Below, in pieces: positions 7,228 to 20,194 of a stretch of 64,000 nt of DNA; within the stretch, counting starts at the first letter, position 1, and each line of letters starts with the position of its first letter. The stretch spans positions 93,188-157,187 of the forward strand of contig CAMDLT010000001.1 in assembly GCA_945901855.1 (NCBI GenBank). The letters are read 5' to 3'. The DNA is from Asaia bogorensis (GTDB lineage: Bacteria; Pseudomonadota; Alphaproteobacteria; CACIAM-22H2). The position numbers were made by a program, and so were the translations under genes. The notes beneath the pieces were generated by a model. That model was not told the DNA's origin, did no database searches, and was given only the letters and a program-made list of their open reading frames with translations.

Positions 7228-8927
7228 ACGGATCCCTCCAGCATGCGCACATGGCCGCCGCGCTTGACGTCGATGCGGCGGGTAAAAAGGGTCGCGACCT
7301 GTTTGCGGTGCGAGACGCAAATCATCGTCTTCTCGGGGAAATCTTCGAGCAGGCGCTGCAGCATGAACATCTCCGTATCTTCGTCGAGCGAGGCCAGCGT
7401 CTCGTCGAGGATGAGGCAAGGCGCGTCCGTCAACAGCGCGCGCGCAAACGCCAGACGCTGCTGCTCGCCGCCCGAAAACGGCTCCCCCTTGTCGCCCACC
7501 GTCGCCCGCAGGCCCGCAGGCTCGGCCGCAATGCGCTTGTCCATGCGCACGCGCTCGAGCGTTTTTTGCCAGACCGTATCGGCCAGGTGGCGGTGGATCG
7601 CGACATTGTCCTCGACATTGCCCGACACGAACGCGGTCGCGGCACGCGCGAAGAAAAACAGGCGCTTGCGGTCGGTAAGACTCATGGTGGTGACGTCTCG
7701 CCCGTCGACCGTTACGCGACCCGAAGACGGCCGGTGCATGCCCAGCAGCATGAAAATCAGCGTCGTCTTGCCGGCCCCCGAATCGCCGAACAGTCCAATC
7801 TTGTCGCCGGGCCGGATGGTCAGCGAAAACGGATGCAGCAAGATTTCGCCGCGATCGGAAAGGAGGCCGACTTCCTCGAAGCGAATCTCCCCGAACGTCG
7901 CCGCCGGACGCTGCGCCTTTTGCGCCAGCACGTCGTCGAGCCCGTCGGTCGACGCCGAAATGCGCTGAAGGGCGAGGCGCGCATCGTTGATCATCGGCCA
8001 GGCTTCGCCGATGCGGCTGAGATTGGGGAAAATCAGCATCGTGTAGTAGGCGAAAATCAAAAATTTGCCGATCGGCGGCGGTCCGTCTGCTGACATCACG
8101 AATAGCAGTACGAGGCACACGGCCGCCGACATGCCGATCACAAACTCGACCAGCCCGTGGTAAAGCGCATGGCGTCGCCACAAAAGTTTGTTCATGCCCA
8201 TCAGGCGACGCGCGCCCGCGATGAGGCGCACGAAATAGATCGAGCCGAGCCCGGTAAATCGAAGATCGAGATTCTTCTGGTAGAGCGAAGCGAGGTAGCC
8301 AAGGTAGCTCTGGTCGAGCCCCATTTTCACGATGTATTTTTTCTTGCGCCAATTGGCGTAGATCGCGATGCCGCAGGCCAGCAGCGCGATCTCGATCAGC
8401 AAAATGTAGAACAGCCATTTTTCGATGAAGAAAATTACGACCAGCATCAGGGCGATCTGCAAGACGGCAACGCCCGCATGGACGAGCGCTTCGCGCAGCA
8501 GGCGCTGTACGGCTTCGAGGTCGCCGGCCGCCGCGGCCAGCACGCCGCCCGCCCCCATCTTCGAGAGTTTGGCGTACGGCCCGCGCAGTAGATTGAGCGC
8601 GATCGACCCGCGGATCGAGCGGATGATGCGCTCCGACAAAGCCGAGGTGCGGTATTCGGACAGCAAAAAGAAAACGAAGACCAAAACTTCGATCGCCAAA
8701 ATGAGCCCGACATAGAACCACACGCGGTTGCCGTCGCCAACTAGCGAAATTTCGAGCGCATGCAGCCAGCTGTTTTGCCGGGCGCCGTCGATCAAAGCGT
8801 TGATCGGCAGCGGGCGCACGACGACGGCGACCGATTGGACGCATGCGATCGCGAAGATCGCCAGCAGCGCGATGTGCCAGCGCGGATCGTGTTTCTTTAG
8901 CAGCGCATCGATTTCACGGATGAACAT
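7224..8927 (-). CDS. ABC exporter, fused membrane and ATPase domains
   Basis: This 567-residue half-transporter has about six membrane segments in residues 15-320 and a C-terminal ATPase domain with Walker A GDSGAGKTTL, signature FSGGEQQR, Walker B LILDETLASLDE and switch histidine CVSHR. The layout is that of MsbA-type exporters that work as homodimers; cargo cannot be read from sequence. The start at 8927 overlaps the end of the ketopantoate reductase gene by 14 bp, and the stop overlaps the hydratase start. The ATPase ABC signature carries E instead of the commonest Q, which is tolerated. An in-frame upstream start exists inside panE but adds no recognised residues. Confidence 0.9.
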   Translation of the reverse strand: MFIREIDALLKKHDPRWHIALLAIFAIACVQSVAVVVRPLPINALIDGARQNSWLHALEISLVGDGNRVWFYVGLILAIEVLVFVFFLLSEYRTSALSERIIRSIRGSIALNLLRGPYAKLSKMGAGGVLAAAAGDLEAVQRLLREALVHAGVAVLQIALMLVVIFFIEKWLFYILLIEIALLACGIAIYANWRKKKYIVKMGLDQSYLGYLASLYQKNLDLRFTGLGSIYFVRLIAGARRLMGMNKLLWRRHALYHGLVEFVIGMSAAVCLVLLFVMSADGPPPIGKFLIFAYYTMLIFPNLSRIGEAWPMINDARLALQRISASTDGLDDVLAQKAQRPAATFGEIRFEEVGLLSDRGEILLHPFSLTIRPGDKIGLFGDSGAGKTTLIFMLLGMHRPSSGRVTVDGRDVTTMSLTDRKRLFFFARAATAFVSGNVEDNVAIHRHLADTVWQKTLERVRMDKRIAAEPAGLRATVGDKGEPFSGGEQQRLAFARALLTDAPCLILDETLASLDEDTEMFMLQRLLEDFPEKTMICVSHRKQVATLFTRRIDVKRGGHVRMLEGSV

Positions 8928-9843
8928 GGTTGCGACCCTGCGCGTACGGCGCCAGCACTGCAAGCAGCGCCGCGTGCGCGGGGGCAGCGAGCCCGTGGCC
9001 GCGCGCGAGGCGCACGACTGTGCCCGAGAGCCACGGAAGCTCCAGTTTGGCGCCGCGCTCCAGATCGTGCAGCATAGAGGCCTTCATGCCGTCGGGCAGC
9101 GCGCCGATTTGCGCCAGCGTTTTGTCGAGCGCGTCGGCGGGCAGATCGATTTTTTCGGCGCGCGCGACGGCGATGGCTTCGGCCACCAGCGTTGCGACCA
9201 GTTCGCGCGTTTCGTCGATGGGCCACAAGGCGCCCTTGGATAGGCGCGTAGCCGCCGTCACCGCCGAAAAGGCCGAGAGAAATACAAATTTCAGCCAGAT
9301 CGTCTGCGCGATATCGGGGCTGTGCACGGCGTCGATGCCGGCTGCTTTGGCCTGTTCCACGAACGCTGCCGCCGTTTTGTTTTCCGGATCGCCAAACGCG
9401 CCCAGCGAAATGCGCGCGAGTGCGCCCGTGTGGCGGATCGTACCGGGGGCGGCGATGGTCGTTGCGATATGCGCAACACCGCCCAGCACGCGCGTGGCGC
9501 CGAAGGCGGCGGCCAGCATCCGGGGCGAATCGATGCCGTTCTGCAGCGTGACGATATGCGTCTCGGGCCCGACCAACGGTTTGATCTGCGCGACCGTGCT
9601 TTCCACGTCCCACATCTTAACCGCCAGCAGCACGATGTCGGCAGGGCCGATGGCGGCCGGATCCGCTTCGGCACGGATCTTCTGGCGCAGATTTCCGAGT
9701 TGGGATTCGACGACCAATCCGTTGGCACGGATCGAGGCAAGATGCGCGCCGCGCGCAATCAGCGCCACGTCCGCGCCCGCCGCTGCCAGCCGCGCACCAA
9801 AATAGCCGCCGACCCCGCCGGCTCCGACAAATACGATTTTCAC
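8914..9843 (-). CDS. panE: 2-dehydropantoate 2-reductase (ketopantoate reductase) family
   Basis: This 309-residue protein has an N-terminal Rossmann motif VGAGGVGGYFGARLAAAG for NADPH, followed by AVKMWD, LQNGID and the helical C-terminal domain with the catalytic-type lysine segment WLKFVFLSAFSAVTA. PanE reduces ketopantoate to pantoate in pantothenate and CoA synthesis, but many paralogues act on other 2-keto acids, so the symbol is tentative. The start is a GTG at 9843 with AAGGAA 8 bp upstream. It lies 19 bp after the aspartate aminotransferase stop and overlaps the ABC exporter gene. Confidence 0.82.
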   Translation of the reverse strand: MKIVFVGAGGVGGYFGARLAAAGADVALIARGAHLASIRANGLVVESQLGNLRQKIRAEADPAAIGPADIVLLAVKMWDVESTVAQIKPLVGPETHIVTLQNGIDSPRMLAAAFGATRVLGGVAHIATTIAAPGTIRHTGALARISLGAFGDPENKTAAAFVEQAKAAGIDAVHSPDIAQTIWLKFVFLSAFSAVTAATRLSKGALWPIDETRELVATLVAEAIAVARAEKIDLPADALDKTLAQIGALPDGMKASMLHDLERGAKLELPWLSGTVVRLARGHGLAAPAHAALLAVLAPYAQGRNHVHP

Positions 9844-9862
9844 GCTTGCGTTCCTTGCATCG

Positions 9863-11119
<1,257 letters not shown>

Positions 11120-11226
11120 TTAACCCCACCGCAGGCCGTGTGCAATCGCCTTGACCTTCCCCAAGGGGGAAGCGGCAGAAGAATTGTCCGCGCACAATCC
11201 GGGCGCGCCAAAGCGGGAGAAAAACG

Positions 11227-11574
11227 ATGCGCCGAATTGCCACCGCCATCTTTTTGGCGGCAACGCTGGTCGGGGGGGCTGCTCTTGCCCAGCATGCGGG
11301 CCATGGAAACGCGACGGGCGGGAATGCGTCCACACGCGCCTATCGCGCCGCGAACGACAAAATGCACAAGGAAATGGATATCCGATACAGCGGCGATGCC
11401 GACAAGGATTTTGTCGCGGGCATGATCGCGCACCATGACGGCGCTGTCGCGATGGCCAAGATCGTGCTGCAATACGGCAAGGATGCGGAGATCAAGGCGC
11501 TCGCGACCAACATCATTCGCGAGCAGGAAAAAGAAATTGCGCAAATGCGGGCGTGGCAGGCGCGCAATCGGTAA
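11227..11574 (+). CDS. Secreted DUF305 protein
   Basis: This 115-residue protein has a signal peptide (residues 1-21, cleavage after ALA in GGAALAQ), a histidine/glycine-rich HAGHGN stretch, and the DUF305 motif [17 protein letters not shown] with paired histidines. DUF305 proteins are periplasmic and often found with copper genes; a metal-binding role is likely but none is proven. It stands alone between divergent aatA and a quinone reductase gene. The 160-bp gap upstream must hold promoters for both directions. Confidence 0.88.
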   Translation: MRRIATAIFLAATLVGGAALAQHAGHGNATGGNASTRAYRAANDKMHKEMDIRYSGDADKDFVAGMIAHHDGAVAMAKIVLQYGKDAEIKALATNIIREQEKEIAQMRAWQARNR

Positions 11575-11614
11575 ACTGGGCGCATCGCCTCGATTCGCAG
11601 ACAGGGTCCGTCGC

Positions 11615-12595
11615 ATGCGCGCTGCCGTTTATTCTTCGTTCGGGCCTGCTTTTGAAGTTTTGTCGATCGCCATTCTGCCCGACCCGGTGCCGGGGCCGGG
11701 CGAGGTTCGCGTCAAGCTGATGGCGTCGGGCGTCAACCCGTCCGACGTCAAATCGCGCGCGCTCGCCACGCGCAATGCCGTTTACTCGCGCGTCATTCCG
11801 CATTCCGACGGGGCGGGCATCGTCGATGCGGTGGGTGAAAATGTCGATCCGGGACGCGTGGGCGCGCGCGTCTGGGTGTTCAACGCGCAATGGCAGCGCG
11901 CCGACGGCACGGCCGCCGAGTATGTCTGCGTACCGGCCGAACTGGCGCCGGCGTTGCCGTCGAACGCGGATTTCGACACGGGCGCTTGTCTTGGCATACC
12001 GGCGCTCACCGCATGGCGCGCGGTTACGATGAATGGCGGCGTGCGCGAGCGCCGTGTGCTCGTCACCGGCGGTGCTGGGGCCGTGGGCCATGCCGCCATT
12101 CAGATCGCCAAATACGAAGGGGCAACCGTCTACGCGACCGTCTCTTCGCCCGAAAAAGCTGCGATCGCGCGTGCGGCTGGGGCCGACGCCACGATCGACT
12201 ACAAGACGGAAGACGTGGCCGCGCGTATCCGCGAGATCACCAAAGGCGAGGGCGTCGACCGTGTTATCGACATGGATGTTGCGGCCAACGGTGCCGTCGT
12301 CGCCGCGTCGCTGAAGTCGGGCGGAACGGCCGTTGTTTACGGCTCGGGCAAGCCCGATTTCCAGCTGCCTTTCATGCCCTTGATCGCGAAGAATCTGACC
12401 TATGCGTTTCTCATCATGTACGAACTGACGCCCGCCCAACGCCGCGACGGCTGCGCTTACGTCAATTCGCGTATCGCGATGGGCCATCTCAAAATGCCGA
12501 TCGCCGCGCGCTTTCCCTTGGCCGACATCGCCAAAGCGCACGAGGCGGTCGAAAGCGGCAAAACGATTGGGAACGTGGTTGTCGCGTTGATTTGA
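11615..12595 (+). CDS. NADPH:quinone reductase-like zinc-free alcohol dehydrogenase family
   Basis: This 326-residue medium-chain reductase has the GroES-like N-terminal domain (PGPGEVRVKLMASGVNPSD) and a Rossmann domain with VTGGAGAVGHAAIQIAKYEGA. It lacks the zinc-binding cysteines, as in QOR/zeta-crystallin enzymes that reduce quinones or enones with NADPH. The ATG at 11615 gives MRAAVYSSFGP, the typical start. It is 40 bp after the DUF305 stop and may be co-transcribed with it. Confidence 0.9.
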   Translation: MRAAVYSSFGPAFEVLSIAILPDPVPGPGEVRVKLMASGVNPSDVKSRALATRNAVYSRVIPHSDGAGIVDAVGENVDPGRVGARVWVFNAQWQRADGTAAEYVCVPAELAPALPSNADFDTGACLGIPALTAWRAVTMNGGVRERRVLVTGGAGAVGHAAIQIAKYEGATVYATVSSPEKAAIARAAGADATIDYKTEDVAARIREITKGEGVDRVIDMDVAANGAVVAASLKSGGTAVVYGSGKPDFQLPFMPLIAKNLTYAFLIMYELTPAQRRDGCAYVNSRIAMGHLKMPIAARFPLADIAKAHEAVESGKTIGNVVVALI

Positions 12596-12663
12596 CGGTC
12601 CGCCGCCAATATCTCGAAACAAAGCCATGCAAAAAGAGGCCATGTGCGTGCCGTTCGCGCACG

Positions 12664-12691
12664 TTGACTGAGCGGGCCCAGTCGCTAGAGT
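12664..12691 (+). promoter_or_regulatory. Predicted sigma-70 promoter of uvrB
   Basis: TTGACT (12664-12669) and TAGAGT (12686-12691) are separated by 16 bp. Transcription would begin around 12698, only a few bases before the uvrB ATG at 12702, giving a nearly leaderless mRNA. No ribosome site precedes the ATG, which fits. I see no clear SOS (LexA) box here. Confidence 0.5.
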
Positions 12692-12701
12692 CGTTCCAGC
12701 C

Positions 12702-14908
<2,207 letters not shown>

Positions 14909-14912
<4 letters not shown>

Positions 14913-16108
14913 ATTCTTTCTGGTTGCCGCTCTCGCTCACCTTGGTCGTGCAGATTTTGGTGAGCGGGGCGAGCTTGAGCGCTGCCGTGCTGGCTCCCCT
15001 GGCGGCCCCGGATTTAGGCGTTTCGGCGGCGCGCGTCGGCTACTACGTCGCTGGCGTCTATGCCGTGGCGGCAACCGCTGGCGTTGCAAGCGGCGCGTTC
15101 ATCCAGCGCTTCGGCGCGCTCGGCACCATGCAGGTCACGCTGGCGTTTGGCGCGCTCGGCCAAGCGTTGATCGCTTTTGGCACGCCCTGGAGCGTGGCGC
15201 TGGCCGCCGTCGCCTGCGGCATCAGCTTGGGGCCGACCACGCCGGCAACCTCGGCGATTTTGGTCGGCACGTCGCGCCCTGCCAATCGCAATCTTGTTTT
15301 CTCGCTCAAACAGACCGGCGTACCGGCCGGATTCACGCTTGCGGCCCTCGCTTTTCCGGCCCTCGCTTTGTCGTTCGGCTGGCGCGGCGCGGCCGGCGTC
15401 GCGGCCGTCGTTTTGATCGCAATGTCGGTCGCGCTGATTCCGTTTCGCGCGGAGTTCAATACGGGCCGCATCGCGTCGCCTCGTTTTTCGGCGCGCGCCC
15501 AATTGCTCGATCCGGTGCGGCGTGTCTGGACGACGCCCGAAATGCGGCGCTTGGCGCTGACGTCGCTGACATATTCGGGCTTGCAGGGCTCGCTTGCAGG
15601 CTATCTCGTGGTTTTCCTGACGCACGACACGTCGCTCGATCTGATCGCGGCGGCGGGCATTTTGGCGGCCGCACAAGCAACTGGCGTGGTCGGACGCATC
15701 CTGTGGGGGGTCGTTGCCGATCGCAGCGGACGGCCCGACCGCGTGCTGGCTTTGCTGGGACTGGCCATGGCGCTGTTTGGCGGTTTCGTAGGGTTGGCGG
15801 CGCCTTATCTTTCGTTTCCCGTACTGGCAGTCGCGTGCGTGCTTTTCGGCGGCACGGCGATGGCATGGAACGGCGTCTATCTTGCCGAGGTTGCGCGCAT
15901 CGCCCCGCCCGAGCGCGTGGGCGAAGCGACGGGGGCGGTCGGCATGTTCACGTTCGGCGGCGTCGCGATCGTGCCGGGCCTGTTTGCGACGATCGTGCTG
16001 TTTTTCGACAGCTACGCGGTCGGCTATGTGCTGGCGGCTGCGTTTCCGGCCGCGTCGGGCATTGCGCTGTTGCGTGCGGCGCGTCCAAAGGGCATATCGA
16101 CGCCATGA
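14909..16108 (+). CDS. MFS transporter
   Basis: This 399-residue protein has about 12 hydrophobic segments and the two-halved major facilitator layout, with a central loop near residue 195 ([16 protein letters not shown]) and a [13 protein letters not shown] loop between TM8 and TM9 resembling the conserved MFS loop motif. Substrate cannot be assigned; the profile resembles cyanate/nitrate-type (CynX-like) or generic drug-transport members. It starts in an ATGA overlap with uvrB and ends in an ATGA overlap with the pteridine-reductase-like gene, so all three may be translated together. Confidence 0.85.
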
Positions 16109-16878
16109 ATTTGCCGCCGAACATGCCGCGCACGGCTTTGGTTACGGGTGCTGCCAAGCGGATCGGGCGTGCGATCGCGCTCGATCTGGCACGATACGGC
16201 CTCAAGGTCGGCGTGCATTGCGGCAACTCCGTCGACGAAGCGCGCGCGGTCGTCTCCGAAATCCAAGGCAGCGGTGGCGAGGCCGTCGTCCTGCAGGCCG
16301 ACCTTGCGCGCGAGGGGGACGTGCAGCGTTTGGCCGCCGAAGCGCATGCGGTCCTTGGCCCGCTCGGCGTGCTCGTCAACAACGCATCGACTTTCGAGCG
16401 CGACGAAATTGGCGATACGACGCGCGCGAGTTGGGACATGCATCTGGAAGCCAACTTGCGCGCGCCCTTCGTGCTTATCCAGGAAATGGCGCGCCATTTG
16501 CCGCTCGACGGCGCCGGTGTCGTTATCAATCTGCTGGACCAGCGCGTATGGAATCTGACGCCGCATTTTGTCAGCTATACGCTGTCGAAGGCCGGACTAT
16601 GGACGCTCACGCAAACGCTCGCCTTGGCGCTGGCGCCGCGTATCCGCGTCAACGCGATTGGGCCGGGCCCGACGCTTGCCAGCGTGCGCCAGGATCCGGC
16701 CCAGTTCGAGCGTCAGGTTGCCAGCGTGCCGTTGCGCGCGGCGCCGTCGCTCGACGAAGTGTGCGCGGCCGTCCGCTTGCTTGTATCGGCGCGCTCGGTC
16801 ACGGGCCAGATGCTGGCGCTCGATGGCGGGCAGCATCTCAATTGGGGTGCGCCCGGCACGCACCAGCCCGACGAATGA
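16105..16878 (+). CDS. FolM/PTR1-like pteridine (dihydromonapterin) reductase, SDR family
   Basis: This 257-residue short-chain dehydrogenase carries VTGAAKRIG at residues 13-21, the TGX3RXG form typical of pteridine reductases rather than the usual TGX3GXG. The NNAS motif follows at 92-95. The catalytic set is D145, Y158 and K162: Asp replaces the usual Ser, and spacing (13, then 4) equals that of PTR1 D181/Y194/K198. FolM and PTR1 reduce dihydropterins or dihydrofolate with NADPH. It overlaps folB, a folate-pathway gene, which supports the assignment. A generic SDR role cannot be excluded without assay. Confidence 0.8.
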   Translation: MNLPPNMPRTALVTGAAKRIGRAIALDLARYGLKVGVHCGNSVDEARAVVSEIQGSGGEAVVLQADLAREGDVQRLAAEAHAVLGPLGVLVNNASTFERDEIGDTTRASWDMHLEANLRAPFVLIQEMARHLPLDGAGVVINLLDQRVWNLTPHFVSYTLSKAGLWTLTQTLALALAPRIRVNAIGPGPTLASVRQDPAQFERQVASVPLRAAPSLDEVCAAVRLLVSARSVTGQMLALDGGQHLNWGAPGTHQPDE

Positions 16879-17240
16879 GCGAGTTGCCGACGCGCATCGT
16901 CTTGATCCGCGATTTGGTGTTGCAGGTCGCGATCGGCGTCTTCGAGCGCGAACGAACTGCCACGCAGCGCGTGCGCTTCAATATCGAACTCGGCGTGCCC
17001 GACGTCTCGCCGCAACACGACTCGATCCAGGAGGTGGTGCGGTACGACACGGTCATCGCCGCAATCCGCACGCTGGTCGCGGCAGGCCATGTAAATCTGG
17101 TCGAAACCTTGGCGGAGCGCGTAGCTGCACAATGCCTTGCGCAGCAGGGCGTGCTATGGACAAAAGTGCGGGTCGAGAAGCTCGATATCGCGCCGGATGC
17201 GGCTGCCGTCGGCGTCGAAATTTTTCGAAAAAATGCTTGA
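16875..17240 (+). CDS. folB: Dihydroneopterin aldolase family protein
   Basis: This 121-residue protein has the FolB tunnelling fold signatures: GVFERERTATQRVRFNIEL, an RYDTVIAAIR segment, the catalytic-type glutamate in LVETLAERVAAQCL, and VRVEKLD near the C-terminus. FolB cleaves dihydroneopterin to hydroxymethyl-dihydropterin and glycolaldehyde in folate synthesis; epimerase activity is also known. The ATG overlaps the stop of the FolM-like gene. The pair suggests a monapterin/neopterin branch as in the FolX-FolM pathway, so this could be functionally closer to FolX. Confidence 0.88.
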   Translation: MSELPTRIVLIRDLVLQVAIGVFERERTATQRVRFNIELGVPDVSPQHDSIQEVVRYDTVIAAIRTLVAAGHVNLVETLAERVAAQCLAQQGVLWTKVRVEKLDIAPDAAAVGVEIFRKNA

Positions 17241-17627
17241 CTGACCGATACCAAGCACATGTACGGACAGTCGAACTTGTCCACATTGGCACTGAATTCA
17301 ATAAAAATGGCGGTATTCTGCCGTTTCTGACGATTATGTGAAGTAATTGAGGCTCGGATTGTGAGCCATATTGAGGAATATCAGAGACTTGCAAGAGCGA
17401 TCAAAATTTAGGCAAAGGGTCTTGGAATGCTAGTTTTGCTGGATTCGTGGGGGTTCGAATGCCGTTTTGCACAAGTTTATCCACAGACTTGGTGGATAGA
17501 AGAATCCAGGAAAACCGCGTTTGCTCGAACGAGCGGCAGGCCCGTGACGCAAGTGTCACAATCGTGATTCCGGTGGGTGATCCGCGACTTGCCCCGGCTC
17601 TGCGAAGGCGGTAGGCCAAGGGCCCGC
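17241..17627. other. 387-bp AT-rich intergenic stretch between folB and uvrC with DnaA-box-like sites
   Basis: No credible gene lies here. The stretch is clearly richer in A+T than its surroundings (for example 17290-17420). It contains TTGTCCACA at 17277-17285 and the consensus DnaA box TTATCCACA at 17477-17485, in the same direction and exactly 200 bp apart, plus a TCAC-N4-GTGA inverted repeat at 17556-17567. It must hold the promoter of uvrC. Whether it is a regulatory region under DnaA control or something more is undecided. Confidence 0.5.
17477..17485 (+). promoter_or_regulatory. Consensus DnaA box
   Basis: TTATCCACA matches the high-affinity DnaA box at all nine positions. A second, one-mismatch box (TTGTCCACA) lies at 17277-17285 in the same orientation. 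A single 9-mer can arise by chance in a 64-kb window, so the AT-rich setting and second copy are the reasons for listing it. Confidence 0.45.
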
Positions 17628-19535
17628 ATGGCAGACCCGAGCAGCGAAGATGCCCTGGAATTCGAGCCCCCGCCCGTCGCCGCCGAAGGGGCGGCGGTGT
17701 TGCGCGCGGCCTTGCCCACGCTGCCGCTGACGCCTGGCGTCTACCGCATGCTCGCGGCGAACGGCGACGCGCTGTATGTCGGCAAGGCGCGCGCCTTGCG
17801 CAAACGCGTGTCGCAGTATCTGCAGTTCGAGCGCATGCCCAACCGATTGGTGCGCATGGTGTCGGAAACGCGACGCCTGGAAATCGTCACCACGCACACC
17901 GAAGCCGAAGCGCTGCTGCTCGAAAGCAATCTCATCAAGCGCCTGATGCCGCGCTACAATGTTTTGCTGCGCGACGACAAATCCTTTCCCTATATCGCGC
18001 TGTACCAGGAGCACGAATTCGCGCAGGTTGCCAAGCATCGCGGCAGCCGCGATCGCAAAGGCCGCTATTTCGGGCCCTTTGCGGCGGCAACCGCGGTAAA
18101 CGTGACGCTGACGGCAATGCAGCGCGCGTTTTTGCTGCGCTCTTGCACCGACGCGATCTTCTCGCAGCGCACGCGGCCCTGTTTGCTCTACCAGATCAAG
18201 CGCTGCTCGGCGCCGTGCGTGGGCCGCATCGCCAAGGACGACTACGCCAAGCTCGTCGACGAGGCCATCGATTTTCTCGAAGGCCGCTCGCGCGACGCCC
18301 AAGGCGTGCTTGTGGCGAAGATGCAGAAATCCGCCGACGAAATGGATTATGAAACGGCCGCGATGTACCGCGACCGCATCCGCGCGCTCACGGCCGTGCA
18401 GGCGCGCCAGGACATCAATTTCGAATATCTCGGCGATTGCGACGTTGTGGCGCTGCATGCCGAAGGCGGCCAGTGCTGCATCCAGGTTTTCTTTTTTCGC
18501 GGCGGGCGCAACTATGGCAACCGCGCCTATTTCCCGCGCCACGACAAGCAACTCGATACGAGCGAGGTGCTGGGCTCGTTCCTGGGGCTTTTCTACGCCG
18601 ACAAGCCGCCCCCGCCCAGCATCCTGCTCTCGCAAGAAGTGGCCGAGCAGGCGCTGATCGAAGAAGCGTTGTGCACGCGTACGGACCATCGCGTGCGTCT
18701 GGCCGTGCCCGAGCGCGGCGACAAGCGCAAACCGGTCGAGCACGCGCTCGCCAATGCGCGCGAAGCGTTGGCGCGTCGCCAGGCCGAAAGCGGCGCGCAG
18801 GCCAAGCTGCTCGACGGCGTTGCCGCCGCCTTCGGGCTCGACTCGCCGCCCCAGCGCATCGAGATTTACGACAACAGCCATATCCAAGGCACGAACGCCA
18901 TCGGCGCCATGGTTGTCGCAGGCCCCGAAGGCTTTGCGAAGGCCCAGTACCGCAAATTCAATATTCGCGGGCCCGGCAAATCCGATACGGGGGCGGGCGG
19001 AGACGACTACGCGATGATGCGCGAAGTGTTCGAGCGTCGCTTCGGGCGTGCGCTTCGCGAAGATCCCAACCGCGAGCGCGGATCGTGGCCCGATCTGGTG
19101 CTGATCGACGGCGGGCTCGGCCAGCTGCACGCGGTTGAAAAGGTGCTCGAGGAACTGGGCATCGACGATCTGACCTATGTGGCGATCGCCAAAGGGCCTG
19201 ATCGCGATGCCGGACGCGAGCGGTTTTTCATGCCGGGCCGCGCGCCGTTCCAGCTCGAGCAGCGCGACCCCGTCCTCTACTATTTGCAGCGTCTGCGTGA
19301 CGAGGCGCACCGCTTTGCGATCGGTGGGCACCGTGCGCGGCGCTCCAAGGGCATCGCAAGTTCGCCTTTGGACGAGGTCCAGGGCGTGGGACCGCGGCGC
19401 AAAAAGGCGCTTTTGCTGCATTTTGGCTCGTCGGCGGCGGTCAAAGCGGCCGGATTGGCCGACCTTGAGGCCGTGGCCGGGGTGGGCAAGTCGGCGGCCA
19501 AAAAAATCTATGACCACTTCCACGGCGGCGGGTAA
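17628..19535 (+). CDS. uvrC: UvrABC excinuclease subunit C
   Basis: This 635-residue protein makes both incisions in nucleotide excision repair. It shows the N-terminal GIY-YIG nuclease ([19 protein letters not shown]), the cysteine-containing linker [17 protein letters not shown], a UVR domain for UvrB contact ([19 protein letters not shown]), the RNase-H-like 5' nuclease with [11 protein letters not shown] and [11 protein letters not shown], and paired helix-hairpin-helix motifs at the C-terminus. The ATG at 17628 gives [13 protein letters not shown]; a GTG 51 bp upstream is also in frame but adds no conserved residues. pgsA follows, as in many relatives. Confidence 0.96.
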   Translation: MADPSSEDALEFEPPPVAAEGAAVLRAALPTLPLTPGVYRMLAANGDALYVGKARALRKRVSQYLQFERMPNRLVRMVSETRRLEIVTTHTEAEALLLESNLIKRLMPRYNVLLRDDKSFPYIALYQEHEFAQVAKHRGSRDRKGRYFGPFAAATAVNVTLTAMQRAFLLRSCTDAIFSQRTRPCLLYQIKRCSAPCVGRIAKDDYAKLVDEAIDFLEGRSRDAQGVLVAKMQKSADEMDYETAAMYRDRIRALTAVQARQDINFEYLGDCDVVALHAEGGQCCIQVFFFRGGRNYGNRAYFPRHDKQLDTSEVLGSFLGLFYADKPPPPSILLSQEVAEQALIEEALCTRTDHRVRLAVPERGDKRKPVEHALANAREALARRQAESGAQAKLLDGVAAAFGLDSPPQRIEIYDNSHIQGTNAIGAMVVAGPEGFAKAQYRKFNIRGPGKSDTGAGGDDYAMMREVFERRFGRALREDPNRERGSWPDLVLIDGGLGQLHAVEKVLEELGIDDLTYVAIAKGPDRDAGRERFFMPGRAPFQLEQRDPVLYYLQRLRDEAHRFAIGGHRARRSKGIASSPLDEVQGVGPRRKKALLLHFGSSAAVKAAGLADLEAVAGVGKSAAKKIYDHFHGGG

Positions 19536-19577
19536 AATAGCACCGTTGGATTCTGCCCTTCGAGCGACCCGAGGACT

Positions 19578-20189
19578 ATGATTTTTTCGTTGCCCATGTG
19601 GCTCACACTGAGTCGCATCTTCGCCATCCCGATCATCGTCGCGCTGTTCTGGCTCGACGGCGACGAATGGCGCTATGTCGCCTGCGGCATCTACGCGATC
19701 GCCGCGGCGACCGACTGGCTCGACGGATACCTTGCGCGCGCGTGGTCGCAGCAATCCAAGCTTGGCCGTATCTTCGATCCGATCGCCGACAAGCTGCTGG
19801 TCGCAGCGACGATTTTGCTGCTCGTCGCGTTCGGTCGTGTCGCAGGGGTCACGGTTCTGGCGGCGCTGGTGATTTTGCTGCGCGAGGTTCTTGTCTCGGG
19901 CTTGCGCGAGTTTTTGGCCGAAATTCGCGTCGGCTTGCCGGTGTCCAAACTCGCCAAATGGAAGACCGGAATTCAAATGACGGCGCTCGGCATTCTGATC
20001 GTCGGCGATGCAGGCCCGACCGCGTTCCTGCCGGTCATGCCGATTGGCGAGGTCGGGTTGTGGATTGCGGCAGCGCTCACGCTCTATACGGGGTACGACT
20101 ACCTCGCGACCGGCTTGAAGCATGTCGACGAGGACGACGCACCCGTCCAGCCGCCCGCCCCGACGCCGCCCGCGCGACAGTCGGCCTGA
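19578..20189 (+). CDS. pgsA: CDP-diacylglycerol--glycerol-3-phosphate 3-phosphatidyltransferase
   Basis: This 203-residue inner-membrane enzyme makes phosphatidylglycerophosphate, the committed step to phosphatidylglycerol and cardiolipin. The CDP-alcohol phosphotransferase motif is complete: DWLDGYLAR, then G and two aspartates in KLGRIFDPIADK. About four to five membrane helices are visible. A proline-rich tail (residues 190-203) is unusual but harmless. It lies 42 bp after uvrC and 5 bp before mobB, in the order usual for Alphaproteobacteria. Confidence 0.95.
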   Translation: MIFSLPMWLTLSRIFAIPIIVALFWLDGDEWRYVACGIYAIAAATDWLDGYLARAWSQQSKLGRIFDPIADKLLVAATILLLVAFGRVAGVTVLAALVILLREVLVSGLREFLAEIRVGLPVSKLAKWKTGIQMTALGILIVGDAGPTAFLPVMPIGEVGLWIAAALTLYTGYDYLATGLKHVDEDDAPVQPPAPTPPARQSA

Positions 20190-20194
20190 AAGCG

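Noticed and set aside
6463..8844. Upstream extension of the hydratase frame to about 790 residues
   Set aside because: The extension runs antisense-like through the ABC exporter in another frame and has no recognisable domain; the ATG at 7227 gives the normal length.
17556..17567. TCAC-N4-GTGA inverted repeat as a CRP site
   Set aside because: The half-sites are in the opposite order to TGTGA...TCACA and the spacing is wrong.
17241..17627. Calling the gap the chromosome origin oriC
   Set aside because: Only one perfect and one imperfect DnaA box are visible and no skew data are at hand.
17556..20123. A long open frame on the minus strand opposite uvrC and pgsA
   Set aside because: It is antisense to two firmly identified genes, has no domain motif, and such long antisense frames are common in GC-rich DNA.
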